NCBI GenBank assembly: GCA_022842465.1
Contig: JALHPN010000074.1
Coordinates: forward strand, 1 to 37,743
DNA length: 37,743 nucleotides
Source: Polyangiaceae bacterium
GTDB lineage: Bacteria > Myxococcota_A > Polyangia > Polyangiales > Polyangiaceae
Direction: 5' to 3'
Shown here: positions 25,435 through 32,743 of the stretch, piece by piece
Layout of the letters: each line of letters opens with the position of its first letter
Numbering within the stretch: position 1 is the stretch's first letter
The notes under the pieces: model-generated
Seen by the model: only the letters and a program-made list of their open reading frames with translations
Told to the model about the DNA's origin: nothing
Database searches by the model: none
Position numbers and translations under genes: made by a program

Positions 25435-26634
25435 TCAGTCGGCGGAGGAGGGTTCTGCCATGCGACGGAGCGCCCGGCGCATCGTGCGGTACTCGGCGAT
25501 CTCGGGATGTGCGGCGGCGAGGGCATCGGCTGCGGTCGTCGCACCGATCGCGTCGCCCGTCAGGAGCGCCTTCGCGATGCGGCGCTCGGCGAGGACGTCG
25601 CGCCTCTCGATCGGGGTTCGCGCCGCGGTGGTGGCGCGAGGAAGCGGCGAGGCGTGCGACCCGGGCACCCCCGTCGCGGGCGGGGCGGGGGCCTTCGCGG
25701 TCAGGGATTCCGCGGCCGTGGCGGAGGGGAGTGCGGCGGCGGCGGTGATCGGCGGAGAGGGCGCTGCGGCCGCCGTGGCAGGCCGCTTCGCCGACCTCGC
25801 GGGCGCGTTCGTGGCGGCGCCGCGGACGACGAAGAGTCCGGCCGCGAAGAGGAGGCACGCGCCGCCGAGCGCGAGGATGGCGAGGCGGGGCTTCTGCGCC
25901 GCGGGCGCCGGGGGGGTCGGCGGGAGCGAGACGGACGCGGAAGGGACGGGAAGCGCGGCGTGCGCCGGCGCCGGCGAGAAGGTGGCGTAGACGGAGGCGT
26001 GGGGGGTGCCGTTCGGAGGGGTGCCCGCGGGGCTGTACGCGAACGGAGGCGCGTAGGCGGGGGGACTCGCGTTCGCGTAGGCGCTCACGCCGCACGGGAA
26101 CGGCGTCGGCAGGCGCGGACCGGGCTCTGCGGGGCCGAAGCGCGTGGGGGGCGGATGGGTGGCGTCCGGATCGTGGGGTGGGGAGGGCGCCCGCGGAGGC
26201 GCGAACGGCGCGCTCGTGCGCGTCTCGCGTAGATCCGGCGGCGCGATCTGCGCCGCGAGGCTCCGCGGCGAGGACACGATCGTGTCCTCGCTCGTGACGC
26301 GAGGCGCGCTCGTCATCACCGACGCCGACGCGCGGACCGCCATGACCCGCACCTCGACGTTCCCGAGCGTCATGCGACAGGGCGTCCCGATCTCGACGAA
26401 GACGCGTGGAACGGAGCTCGAATCGACGACCGCCGGCGCGTTCTCGTCCGCGCTCGCGGCGAGGAGACGGCCGCTCGCGATGGTCAGCCGCACGTGCCAG
26501 GGCAGCGTGACGAAGCCGGAGTCCTTGCGCTGCCCCGTCGGGCCGAGCACGACGCGATCGCCCTCGACGAGGCGCCCTCCCCCGACGACCCGTCCAGCGC
26601 TCGACAGCTCCCAGCGAAATTCGCGTTCCGTCAT
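25435..26634 (-). CDS. single-pass membrane protein with degenerate FHA-like N-terminus and Pro/Ala-rich linker
   Basis: A 399-residue protein of unknown function. The first 100 residues look beta-rich and end T-L-G-N-V-E-V-R-V-M, reminiscent of the last strands of an FHA domain, but the phosphothreonine-binding motif is not recognisable. Residues about 110-250 form a long Pro/Ala/Ser linker. A membrane helix lies at about 251-270 (L-A-I-L-A-L-G-G-A-C-L-L-F-A-A-G-L), then another Ala/Pro stretch and a charged helical C-terminus (R-R-D-V-L-A-E-R-R-I-A-K-A-L). It begins 24 bases after the FHA-like gene upstream and belongs to the tad minus-strand operon. Probably a scaffold or signalling component of the pilus machine; this is inferred from context. 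Confidence 0.8.
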   Translation of the reverse strand: MTEREFRWELSSAGRVVGGGRLVEGDRVVLGPTGQRKDSGFVTLPWHVRLTIASGRLLAASADENAPAVVDSSSVPRVFVEIGTPCRMTLGNVEVRVMAVRASASVMTSAPRVTSEDTIVSSPRSLAAQIAPPDLRETRTSAPFAPPRAPSPPHDPDATHPPPTRFGPAEPGPRLPTPFPCGVSAYANASPPAYAPPFAYSPAGTPPNGTPHASVYATFSPAPAHAALPVPSASVSLPPTPPAPAAQKPRLAILALGGACLLFAAGLFVVRGAATNAPARSAKRPATAAAAPSPPITAAAALPSATAAESLTAKAPAPPATGVPGSHASPLPRATTAARTPIERRDVLAERRIAKALLTGDAIGATTAADALAAAHPEIAEYRTMRRALRRMAEPSSAD

Positions 26635-26658
26635 GATCTCCCGTTCCTCGTGCCTTCG

Positions 26659-27519
26659 TCAGTGGGCGTTCGCGAGCGCGACCTCGACCTTGCTCTGGAG
26701 CACGACGAGCCACGCCACGTAGGCGCGCGTGTCGTCACGCGTTCCGAGCAGCGCTCGCATGAACTCGATCTGCTGCAAGGCCTGGACCGCGCTGCCGTCC
26801 GTGAGGGCGCGGTCGAGGCGCACGCGCGCGACGCGGAACTGCTCGTGGATGACGGCCTGCATCCGCTCGGCGCGGAGCCGCGCGTCCGCGGCGTTCCCCT
26901 CGTCGTCTGCCGCCGCGAAGCACGCGCCTGCGACCGTGAACATGCGGACCGACTCGGGCCCGTCGCTCGCGTAGAAGCGGAAGCGCTGCTGACGGTCGAG
27001 CGCCTGCGCGAGCTTCTGCCGTCCGAGCTCGGCCGCGAGCTGACGGTCGTTCTCGGGGCACGCCGCGCTCTTCGGGATCGGCGCGGGCTCCGGCGGCGGG
27101 GGCGCGAGCGCGGCGCCCATCGAGTGCGCGCTCGACGCGATCGCGAAGGCGAACACGGACACCACGGTCGCGAGCCCGATCGCGAGGTGTCGGAAAGGCG
27201 AGGACTTACGCGACGTCTCGCGCACCTCGTCGATCGCCATGACCTCGATCGTCGACCCTTCGACGGCGATGACGTTGCCCGGCCGGAGCTCGCGCTCGGC
27301 GGCGCGCTCGCCGTCGACGAGCATCGTGAGCTCCTTCAGCACGGGCCGCGCGACGAGCGCGTCGGCCTCGAGGGTGATGAGCACGTGCTCGTAGGCGCAG
27401 TCGATCGGGAGGCGGATGTCGCAGTGGGCGCCGCTCCCGACGAGGATGCGACTGTCCTCGATCTCGAACCGCTCGTCCGCTTCGCGCGGTTTTCTCACGA
27501 CGACGACGATTTTCTTCAT
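26659..27519 (-). CDS. FHA-domain membrane protein of the Tad operon
   Basis: A 286-residue protein. Residues 1-95 form an FHA-like fold: R-I-L-V-G-S-G-A-H-C-D-I-R-L-P (24-38) matches the G-R-x(4)-D-I-x-L core, and Y-E-H-V-L-I keeps the histidine but lacks the usual S-R. A membrane helix follows at about 110-131, then a Pro-rich hinge and a helical, probably periplasmic C-terminal domain with repeat-like helices (R-L-R-A-E-R-M-Q-A-V, A-R-V-R-L-D-R-A-L). ATG at 27519 overlaps the tadC stop by 4 bases. The topology suggests cytoplasmic phosphopeptide sensing coupled to the pilus platform; whether this FHA binds phosphothreonine is doubtful because key residues differ. Confidence 0.82.
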   Translation of the reverse strand: MKKIVVVVRKPREADERFEIEDSRILVGSGAHCDIRLPIDCAYEHVLITLEADALVARPVLKELTMLVDGERAAERELRPGNVIAVEGSTIEVMAIDEVRETSRKSSPFRHLAIGLATVVSVFAFAIASSAHSMGAALAPPPPEPAPIPKSAACPENDRQLAAELGRQKLAQALDRQQRFRFYASDGPESVRMFTVAGACFAAADDEGNAADARLRAERMQAVIHEQFRVARVRLDRALTDGSAVQALQQIEFMRALLGTRDDTRAYVAWLVVLQSKVEVALANAH

Positions 27520-28466
27520 CGGATACCCTGGGGGAGGACGACTTTCTTCTCGGGGCTGGCTTCGTCCGCGCGCTTGATTTCGCTGCGAACGCGGATCATG
27601 AGCGGGGCGACGATGACGATCAGGAGCGCGATGAACACGATCGCGAGCGGCCCGATGATCTTCACCGCCGCCTTGGCGGCCTCTTCCTCCGCGCGCACGG
27701 TGCGGCGCATGCGGGAGACCTGGGCCTGGATCGTGAGGACCTCCGCGAGCGGATTGCCCTTCTCCTCGGCGTGCACGACCGTGTGGACGAACTCGCGAAC
27801 GGGCTCGGTGGGCACGCGGAGGGCGAGCTCCTCGAGCGCGGCGCGCCGCGTGTGGCCGAGGCGGAGGAGCTGGAGCATCCACTCGAGCTCCTCGGCGAGC
27901 GGGTCGCCGGGGAGCGCGTTCTGGACGACCTGACGCAGCGCGCCGGGGAAATCCAGGCCTGCGCTGAGGCCGAGAGACAGGAGATCGACGGCGTACGGGA
28001 GCCCGCGGTTGATGCGGAGCATGCGCGTCTGCGCTTCGCTGAGGATCTGGAGGTACGGCGCGAGGAAGCCGAACGCCGCGAAGCCGGCGAAGGCGAGGCC
28101 GTTCGCGTCGGCGAGGGCCTCGATCGTGAGCCCGAAGACCGTGCCGACGACGCCGCTGAGGAGGACGAGCGCGGCGGCCTCCTCCGGCACGAGGCCGAGG
28201 TAGTCGCCCGCGAGGACGAGCTGGCGATCGACGCGCGCCGCGGTGGTCTCGGGCATCAGGCTCGAGAGGCGAACCCCGAACCAGCGGACGAGCGGCTCGA
28301 TCGCCGCCCAGGCCGGCGACTTGGCGATCGTCATCAGCCGCTTCCGGCCGCGACGCCCGAGCCGCGACGCCGGACGCGAGGGCTTCTTGGCGAAGGCGTA
28401 GGTGGAGACGAACAGGGAGGCGCCCGTCATCGTCATCGAGACGGCGCCGAAGAGGAGGCTCCTCAT
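27516..28466 (-). CDS. tadC: TadC-type inner-membrane platform protein
   Basis: A 316-residue T2SSF-domain protein. Hydrophobic helices lie at about 5-25, 95-135 and 275-300. The cytoplasmic domain includes L-P-Y-A-V-D-L-L-S-L-G-L-S-A-G-L-D-F-P-G-A-L, the conserved F-domain signature seen in TadB, TadC and PilC-like proteins. Together with TadB it forms the platform on which the motor ATPase acts to extrude Flp pilin. ATG at 28466 overlaps the tadB stop by 4 bases, and its own stop overlaps the FHA gene by 4, so translation is coupled along the operon. Assignment as C rather than B is by order (after tadB) and the V-D-L-L-S-L-G-L-S-A-G signature. Confidence 0.9.
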   Translation of the reverse strand: MRSLLFGAVSMTMTGASLFVSTYAFAKKPSRPASRLGRRGRKRLMTIAKSPAWAAIEPLVRWFGVRLSSLMPETTAARVDRQLVLAGDYLGLVPEEAAALVLLSGVVGTVFGLTIEALADANGLAFAGFAAFGFLAPYLQILSEAQTRMLRINRGLPYAVDLLSLGLSAGLDFPGALRQVVQNALPGDPLAEELEWMLQLLRLGHTRRAALEELALRVPTEPVREFVHTVVHAEEKGNPLAEVLTIQAQVSRMRRTVRAEEEAAKAAVKIIGPLAIVFIALLIVIVAPLMIRVRSEIKRADEASPEKKVVLPQGIR

Positions 28467-29326
28467 ACGTCCACCATCAGCACCTTCCGTGCCGCAGCGA
28501 CGCCGAGGATGTACATCACGACCGCCCCGAGCAGGCACATCTTCCCGGTGAACGTCGCGTGGAGGGGGACGAAGAACGTCGGGTCCAGGCTGTGGATGGC
28601 GTAGATGATCATCGGCGGGATGAGGGAGAGCCCCCAGAGCTGCATGCGGCCGTCGGCCGTCTTCTGACGCACCACCCCTTCGAGGCGCTCGAGCTCGCGT
28701 AGCGTGGCGGCCGTCGTCTCGAGCACGCGGGTGAGATTGCCGCCGATCTGCCGGCCGATGAGGACGGCGGCGAGCACCGTCGCGAGCTTGATGCTCCCCG
28801 CGCGCGCGCTCGCGGAGCGGATCGCCTCGTGAATGGGGAGCCCGAGCTTCGTCTCCTTGTTCGCGAGGCTCATCTCCTCCTGGACGGGCCCGCTCATGAG
28901 GCCCGTCGTCGTCTCGAAGGCGGCTCCGATGCTCGGGGTCGCCTTCAGCGCATTGGCGAGGGCGAGGCAGAAGCCGTCGGCCTGGTGATCGAGCTTCACG
29001 ACGCGCTCCTTCAGCCGGAGCTCGAGGACGACGTACGGAGCGCCGAACGCGAGCGGGAGGCCGAGGAGGAGGACCGGCATGCGGAGGACGAAGGCGGTCC
29101 CGACGAGGAAGAACGCCGCGAGGATCTGGCCGATGCCGATCACGGCGCCGTTCCGGGGCTGATGGAGCCGGCGGAGGCGGCGGTTCAGGGCGTCCACGTA
29201 ACGACCCCACTGCACCCGGAGCGGAGCACGCTCCGTGCCGACCGTTCCCCAGATCGCCGCGGCCGAGGCGAGCGTGGCGGCGAGGAGCGTGACGAGCTTC
29301 CAGCTCTCCGCATTCAGGGGGAGCAT
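28463..29326 (-). CDS. tadB: TadB-type inner-membrane platform protein
   Basis: A 287-residue T2SSF-domain protein. Hydrophobic segments lie at about 10-28, 65-98 and 235-280. The central cytoplasmic region has L-A-N-A-L-K-A-T-P-S-I-G-A-A-F-E and I-G-R-Q-I-G-G-N-L-T-R-V-L-E, typical of TadB. It pairs with TadC as the membrane platform of the Flp pilus. Its ATG shares one base with the cpaB stop (TGATG), and its end overlaps tadC. No motor ATPase (TadA/CpaF), which usually precedes tadB, is encoded here; cpaB precedes it directly. Confidence 0.92.
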   Translation of the reverse strand: MLPLNAESWKLVTLLAATLASAAAIWGTVGTERAPLRVQWGRYVDALNRRLRRLHQPRNGAVIGIGQILAAFFLVGTAFVLRMPVLLLGLPLAFGAPYVVLELRLKERVVKLDHQADGFCLALANALKATPSIGAAFETTTGLMSGPVQEEMSLANKETKLGLPIHEAIRSASARAGSIKLATVLAAVLIGRQIGGNLTRVLETTAATLRELERLEGVVRQKTADGRMQLWGLSLIPPMIIYAIHSLDPTFFVPLHATFTGKMCLLGAVVMYILGVAAARKVLMVDV

Positions 29327-30138
29327 CAGTTCTTGCTCGGCGTCAGCGAGGTCGGGATCGTGGGCGCGAGCGGCCTCGGGCCGGCCACGGTCGGGTTCGT
29401 CACGCGCGTGATCTCCGGCGCGAGGCCGCCGCTGTTGCCCATCTCGTCGAGCGGCCGAACGAGCGCGATGACGGGCCCCTTCGTGGTCGCGAGGGCGATC
29501 GTCTGCGCCTCGCGGACCGTGACGGCGACGGTGAGGAGCTGCTCCGTCTGCCGGTCTCTGACCTGGCCGCCGTGCTGCGAGGGCGAGGTGTCGCTGCCGG
29601 ACGCGAGGACGAGCACCTTCTCGAGCAGGACGATCGCCTTCGCCGTGCGCTGCTCCTCCGGGACGGCGAGGAGGTCGACGTAGTCGCCCGGGCGGACGAG
29701 CGCGGAGCTCATGTACTGCTGCGGGATGTGGAGTGTGAGGGCGCGCGTTCCCGGCGGGATCTTGGTGCCGAAGACGCCGCCCTCGTTCGTCCCGAGCGCG
29801 AGGTCTTGCCACTCGACCGTCTGGCCCGGCTCGAGCGTGCGGACCACGCGGATCCCGAGGAGCTTCGCGCGGTCCTGGGCACGGACCATGCGCGTGTCGA
29901 CGTAGGCCGCCGGCACCGAGCGCGTCGCGAGGTCGGCGTCCGTCAGAGCCGCGTTCCGGTTCACTTCGCGGGCGAGGACGACGACCGACTGTCGCGCGCC
30001 GCCGGAGGCTTCGAGCTTGACCTCCTTCATGTACATGAAGAGCGACGAGATCCCGAAGAAGGCGAACGCGCCCGCGAGGAGCAGCGCGCGCATGTGCGAA
30101 GGAGCGGACGGCTTGGGGCTCGACATGGCGCTCCTCAT
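29326..30138 (-). CDS. cpaB: CpaB/RcpC-type Flp pilus assembly protein
   Basis: A 270-residue periplasmic protein anchored by one helix (about 16-37). An SAF-like beta-clip domain follows: V-V-V-L-A-R-E-V-N-R-N-A-A-L-T-D-A-D-L, then L-E-P-G-Q-T-V-E-W-Q-D-L and R-P-G-D-Y-V-D-L-L-A-V. CpaB/RcpC proteins help assemble or gate the secretin in the Tad system. The start is either the ATG at 30138, which overlaps the pilin stop by 4 bases, or the ATG at 30126; the first fits the coupling seen throughout the operon. The secretin partner (CpaC/RcpA) is not in this window. Confidence 0.92.
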   Translation of the reverse strand: MRSAMSSPKPSAPSHMRALLLAGAFAFFGISSLFMYMKEVKLEASGGARQSVVVLAREVNRNAALTDADLATRSVPAAYVDTRMVRAQDRAKLLGIRVVRTLEPGQTVEWQDLALGTNEGGVFGTKIPPGTRALTLHIPQQYMSSALVRPGDYVDLLAVPEEQRTAKAIVLLEKVLVLASGSDTSPSQHGGQVRDRQTEQLLTVAVTVREAQTIALATTKGPVIALVRPLDEMGNSGGLAPEITRVTNPTVAGPRPLAPTIPTSLTPSKN

Positions 30139-30356
30139 TGCCCCGGCACGAGCACGAGGTCGCGCGCGTTCACGTAGTCGAAGAGGAGCTGCTCGCCGCG
30201 CCCGAAGAAGGCGTAGACGAGCCCGAGCCCGATCACGGCCGTCGCGACGAGATACTCCGTCAGCACGGCGCCACGGGTCCGGCGCGCGCGGCGGGCCAGC
30301 CGGGAGGAGCGAGTCTCTGCCTTCGGGGTGGGCTCTTCGAGGGGGGGCGATGTCAT
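30135..30356 (-). CDS. small class IVb pilin-like protein
   Basis: A 73-residue protein. A long, basic leader of about 29 residues ends R-R-T-R-G, followed by A-V-L-T-E-Y-L-V-A-T-A-V-I-G: cleavage after Gly29 would put Glu at position +5, the Flp/pseudopilin rule. The mature part is one hydrophobic helix and a short tail ending L-V-L-V-P-G-Q. It probably is a minor Flp-type pilin or pseudopilin. Its stop overlaps the cpaB start by 4 bases, making it first in the cpaB-tadB-tadC transcript. A sigma-54-like site lies just upstream (30379-30394). There is no clear Shine-Dalgarno sequence. Confidence 0.82.
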   Translation of the reverse strand: MTSPPLEEPTPKAETRSSRLARRARRTRGAVLTEYLVATAVIGLGLVYAFFGRGEQLLFDYVNARDLVLVPGQ

Positions 30357-30378
30357 CGTGGGTCTCGGGGAAGGGAGG

Positions 30379-30394
30379 TGCAGGGGGGATGCCA
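30379..30394 (-). promoter_or_regulatory. candidate sigma-54 promoter for the small pilin-cpaB-tadB-tadC operon
   Basis: On the minus strand TGGCA and CTGCA are spaced as GG-N10-GC, as required for -24/-12 elements. The -12 GC lies 24 bases from the pilin ATG. Only the first T of the -12 TTGCA consensus differs. Confidence 0.5.
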
Positions 30395-30481
30395 GCCAGA
30401 AGTCGCGTCGACGCGCGCAGGGAGGGGGCGAGATGCGCACGCGTGCGCGACGTGCGCGACCCGGCGCGCGCGACTTGCGCA

Positions 30482-31159
30482 TCAGCGCTTCTCGAACACG
30501 GCGACGGGCACGTGCGGCTTCGGCGCGGCCCTCACGGCGCGCCTCTCGGTGACGAACTTCTGGTTGATCGTGAAGGCGCCGTCGTCGTTCGCGCCGACGG
30601 CGACCTGCGGATCGATCGGGCGGAGCATCGCGTGCTTCGGGTCCGACGAGGTATCGAGGGTCAGGTGGACGACCTCGCTCGCCTTCGGCACGAGGTGGAC
30701 GAGGGCGTATCCCTCGGCGTCCGTCCGCGCGATCTCGCGTCCGAGGTACTTCACCGGGACGTCCGTCGCGCCCTCCGTCCGGATCGCGACGACGATCGAG
30801 CGCTCCGTCGAGACGCAGTGGAAATCGTAGGTCGGGGCGCGGTCCATGCGCCGCAGCACGAGCTCGAGGGCGCGGGACGACGAGACGGTGCCGCTCGGAC
30901 ACGCGACCGACAGCGTGAACGGGCGCCCGTCCTCCCCGTCCACGGCGAACGAGGCGACGCCTTCGCCGTTCGTGCGCCCGATCTCCTTGTTGTCCAGGAG
31001 GAACGGGACGTCCGCGATTGGCTCGCCGGGCTCTCCGACGACCTGGAGCTTCAGCTGCTGCGGAGGCGGCGGCGGCGGGGGCTCCAGCGCGGCGCACCCC
31101 GACGTGACGTGAGCGAGCGAGAGGACGAGCGGGAGGGCGAGGGCGCGCGAGATCAGCAC
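30482..31159 (-). CDS. lipoprotein with PEGA-like beta domains, Tad-associated
   Basis: A 225-residue product from the GTG at 31159, chosen because it is followed at once by a signal peptide (A-L-A-L-P-L-V-L-S-L-A) and a lipobox-like T-S-G-C (Cys22). The frame remains open further upstream, but there it lacks any secretion signal. After a run of seven prolines (27-33) come two or more beta modules: A-D-V-P-F-L-L-D-N-K-E-I-G-R-T-N-G-E-G and D-V-P-V-K-Y-L-G-R-E-I-A-R-T-D-A-E-G, similar to PEGA or carboxypeptidase-regulatory repeats. In Tad systems a lipoprotein (TadD or RcpB type) commonly aids the secretin; this one could serve such a role, but it has no TPR repeats. A 125-base gap separates it from the pilin operon downstream. 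Confidence 0.75.
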   Translation of the reverse strand: MLISRALALPLVLSLAHVTSGCAALEPPPPPPPQQLKLQVVGEPGEPIADVPFLLDNKEIGRTNGEGVASFAVDGEDGRPFTLSVACPSGTVSSSRALELVLRRMDRAPTYDFHCVSTERSIVVAIRTEGATDVPVKYLGREIARTDAEGYALVHLVPKASEVVHLTLDTSSDPKHAMLRPIDPQVAVGANDDGAFTINQKFVTERRAVRAAPKPHVPVAVFEKR

Positions 31160-31171
31160 GCGCGAGCGTCG

Positions 31172-31187
31172 TGCACGAGGAGGGCCA
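31172..31187 (-). promoter_or_regulatory. weak sigma-54-like site before the PEGA-like lipoprotein
   Basis: Minus-strand TGGCC and GTGCA spaced as GG-N10-GC, immediately upstream of the GTG at 31159. It would give an almost leaderless message, so it is less convincing than the site before flp. Confidence 0.3.
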
Positions 31188-31376
31188 GTCAGGTCGGGGG
31201 TGATCCGTGCGCGGTCCCGGCGCGAGTTGCGCGCCCCCTCGAGCGAAGGTGCGCAACCCGCCCCCTGATCGGCTCGATGTGCGCGCCGGCCTTCGAGGAC
31301 GGCGCCGGCCGTCGGCGCTCGAAAAAGACCCATTTCATGGGCCTCGCGTCGCCTTCGCACACCTCCGTCGAGGTGA

Positions 31377-31392
31377 TGGCAAGGGCGTTGCA
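31377..31392 (+). promoter_or_regulatory. sigma-54 promoter of the flp operon
   Basis: TGGCA at 31377-31381 and TTGCA at 31388-31392 with exact GG-N10-GC spacing match the -24/-12 consensus in all ten of these positions. Transcription would begin near 31404, leaving a leader of about 45 bases before flp that contains its AAGGAGG site. The rest of the 289-base gap (31160-31448) shows no gene. Confidence 0.75.
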
Positions 31393-31448
31393 ATCCCTCC
31401 TTCCGTCGCGAGCAGGGAGCTCGCTCCGACCCAAGGAGGACACGTCAC

Positions 31449-31649
31449 ATGAACAGCACCATCGTCCGGTTCCGTAACTCGTTCCGCAGCATCGTCTCGA
31501 GCCGCCGCGGAGCGAACCTCGTCGAGTACATGATCCTCGTCGGAGCCGTGGCGCTCGTCTCGCTCGCCGCCGCGAAGACCTTCCAGACCCAGGTGAAGGA
31601 CCAGATGGAGAAGGAAGGTCAGGGCGTCGCCAGCATCCCGACGCAGTAA
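31449..31649 (+). CDS. flp: Flp-type major pilin
   Basis: A 66-residue prepilin. The basic leader ends S-S-R-R-G; the mature protein would start A-N-L-V-E-Y-M-I-L-V-G-A-V-A-L-V, with Glu at +5 and Tyr at +6, the Flp motif. One hydrophobic helix then a Gln/Lys/Glu-rich tail, ideal for polymerising into thin bundle-forming Tad pili. The strong ribosome site AAGGAGG precedes ATG 31449, and the sigma-54 promoter at 31377-31392 lies just upstream, as expected for an abundant pilin. The prepilin peptidase gene follows after 34 bases. Confidence 0.95.
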   Translation: MNSTIVRFRNSFRSIVSSRRGANLVEYMILVGAVALVSLAAAKTFQTQVKDQMEKEGQGVASIPTQ

Positions 31650-31683
31650 GTCGCGTGACCTCGCTCGCCACCACGAGATCTCC

Positions 31684-32238
31684 ATGCTCCTCGCCGAATC
31701 TCTCCTCGTCGCGACGTGCGTTCTGGCGGCGGTCATCGACCACCGCCGCGGGGTGATCCCCAACACGCTCGCGATCGGCGCATGCGGCGTGGCGCTCGTC
31801 GTGCACGTGACCAGCGCTCTCGGAACCCCGGGCGACTTTCTCTCCCGCCTGGGGCCCCTGCTTCTCTATTGGGCCGGAGGAGCGCTCCTGACGGCGCTGG
31901 TCCCGCTGCTCCTCTGGAGGAGGAGGGCGATCGGGGGCGGCGACCTGAAGCTCTTCGCGGCGATCGGGGCCTTCCTCGGCCCCGTCCGCGGTCTCCAGGC
32001 CTCGCTCTACGTCTTCACGCTCGGGGCCTTGGTCGGCCTCGTCGTCCTCGCCCGTCAGGGCGCGCTCGGCGCCGCGCTCGAGCACGTCTCGGCCGGCGCG
32101 CTTCGTCCGCTGCGTCGTCTCCTCCAGAGGCCCGACCCGAAGGCCCCCGCGATCGAGGAGACCTGGATGCGCTTCGGTCCGACGATCCTCGTCGGCACCT
32201 GCCTTGCTCTCGGCGTGCAGCTCGTGGGGATCCGCTGA
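31684..32238 (+). CDS. A24-family prepilin peptidase (CpaA/TadV-like)
   Basis: A 184-residue inner-membrane aspartic peptidase. The catalytic aspartates are Asp19 in A-V-I-D-H-R-R-G-V-I-P-N and Asp87 in G-G-G-D-L-K-L-F, the GxGD motif. Four to six hydrophobic helices are visible. The N-terminal methylase domain of PilD-type enzymes is absent, as usual in Tad systems. It should cleave Flp and the TadE-like pseudopilins after the conserved Gly. A polar insertion near 140-160 (L-Q-R-P-D-P-K-A-P-A-I-E-E) precedes the last helix. Its stop shares one base with the next ATG. Confidence 0.93.
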   Translation: MLLAESLLVATCVLAAVIDHRRGVIPNTLAIGACGVALVVHVTSALGTPGDFLSRLGPLLLYWAGGALLTALVPLLLWRRRAIGGGDLKLFAAIGAFLGPVRGLQASLYVFTLGALVGLVVLARQGALGAALEHVSAGALRPLRRLLQRPDPKAPAIEETWMRFGPTILVGTCLALGVQLVGIR

Positions 32239-32732
32239 TGCGCCGTCCGAAGGACCGTCGCCAGCCGCCGAGCGTCCGTCGCGCCCGCCGAGGCGCGCGC
32301 GGCGCCGTCTATGTCGAGATCCTCGTCGCGATCATCCCGCTCCTCACGTTCATCTTCGGCATCTTCCAGCTCGCCGAGATGCTCGCCGGGCGGATGCTCC
32401 TCGACCACGCCGCCTTCGCCGCGGCGCGGTCCGCGAGCGTGATGGTCGGCGAGGATCCGAAGCACGGCGGAGGCAACAAGGAGGAGATCGTGAAGCTCGC
32501 GGCCGTCCGCGCGATCGCGCCCTACGCGCTCGACGGGAGCTTCACGAAGATCGACGTCCAGATCCAGGGCGGAGCGAAGCAGCTCGGCGCCAAGGGCTCC
32601 GTGGAGATCACGGCCACCTATCAGTGCCACGTGCCGCTCGTCTGGGCGGTCCTCTGCGAGGCGAACGGCAAGCGCCAGATGCGCGCCAGGGCCGACTTCG
32701 CCAGCTCGGCCGCGCAGTACCAGTTCGAGTGA
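32238..32732 (+). CDS. TadE-like pseudopilin
   Basis: A 164-residue protein with a strongly basic leader ending R-G-A-R-G. Cleavage after Gly22 leaves A-V-Y-V-E-I-L-V-A-I-I-P-L-L, with Glu at +5. The TadE signature A-G-R-M-L-L-D-H-A-A-F-A-A-A-R follows the membrane helix. The C-terminal domain is periplasmic, with V-Q-I-Q-G-G and V-E-I-T-A-T-Y-Q strands. TadE-like pseudopilins are cleaved by the Tad prepilin peptidase and help build the pilus base. ATG at 32238 overlaps the peptidase stop (TGATG). Confidence 0.9.
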   Translation: MRRPKDRRQPPSVRRARRGARGAVYVEILVAIIPLLTFIFGIFQLAEMLAGRMLLDHAAFAAARSASVMVGEDPKHGGGNKEEIVKLAAVRAIAPYALDGSFTKIDVQIQGGAKQLGAKGSVEITATYQCHVPLVWAVLCEANGKRQMRARADFASSAAQYQFE

Positions 32733-32743
32733 GGGAAACGCTC

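Noticed and set aside
24028..26232. 734-codon plus-strand frame
   Set aside because: Antisense to the FHA activator and its neighbour, whose domains are unmistakable.
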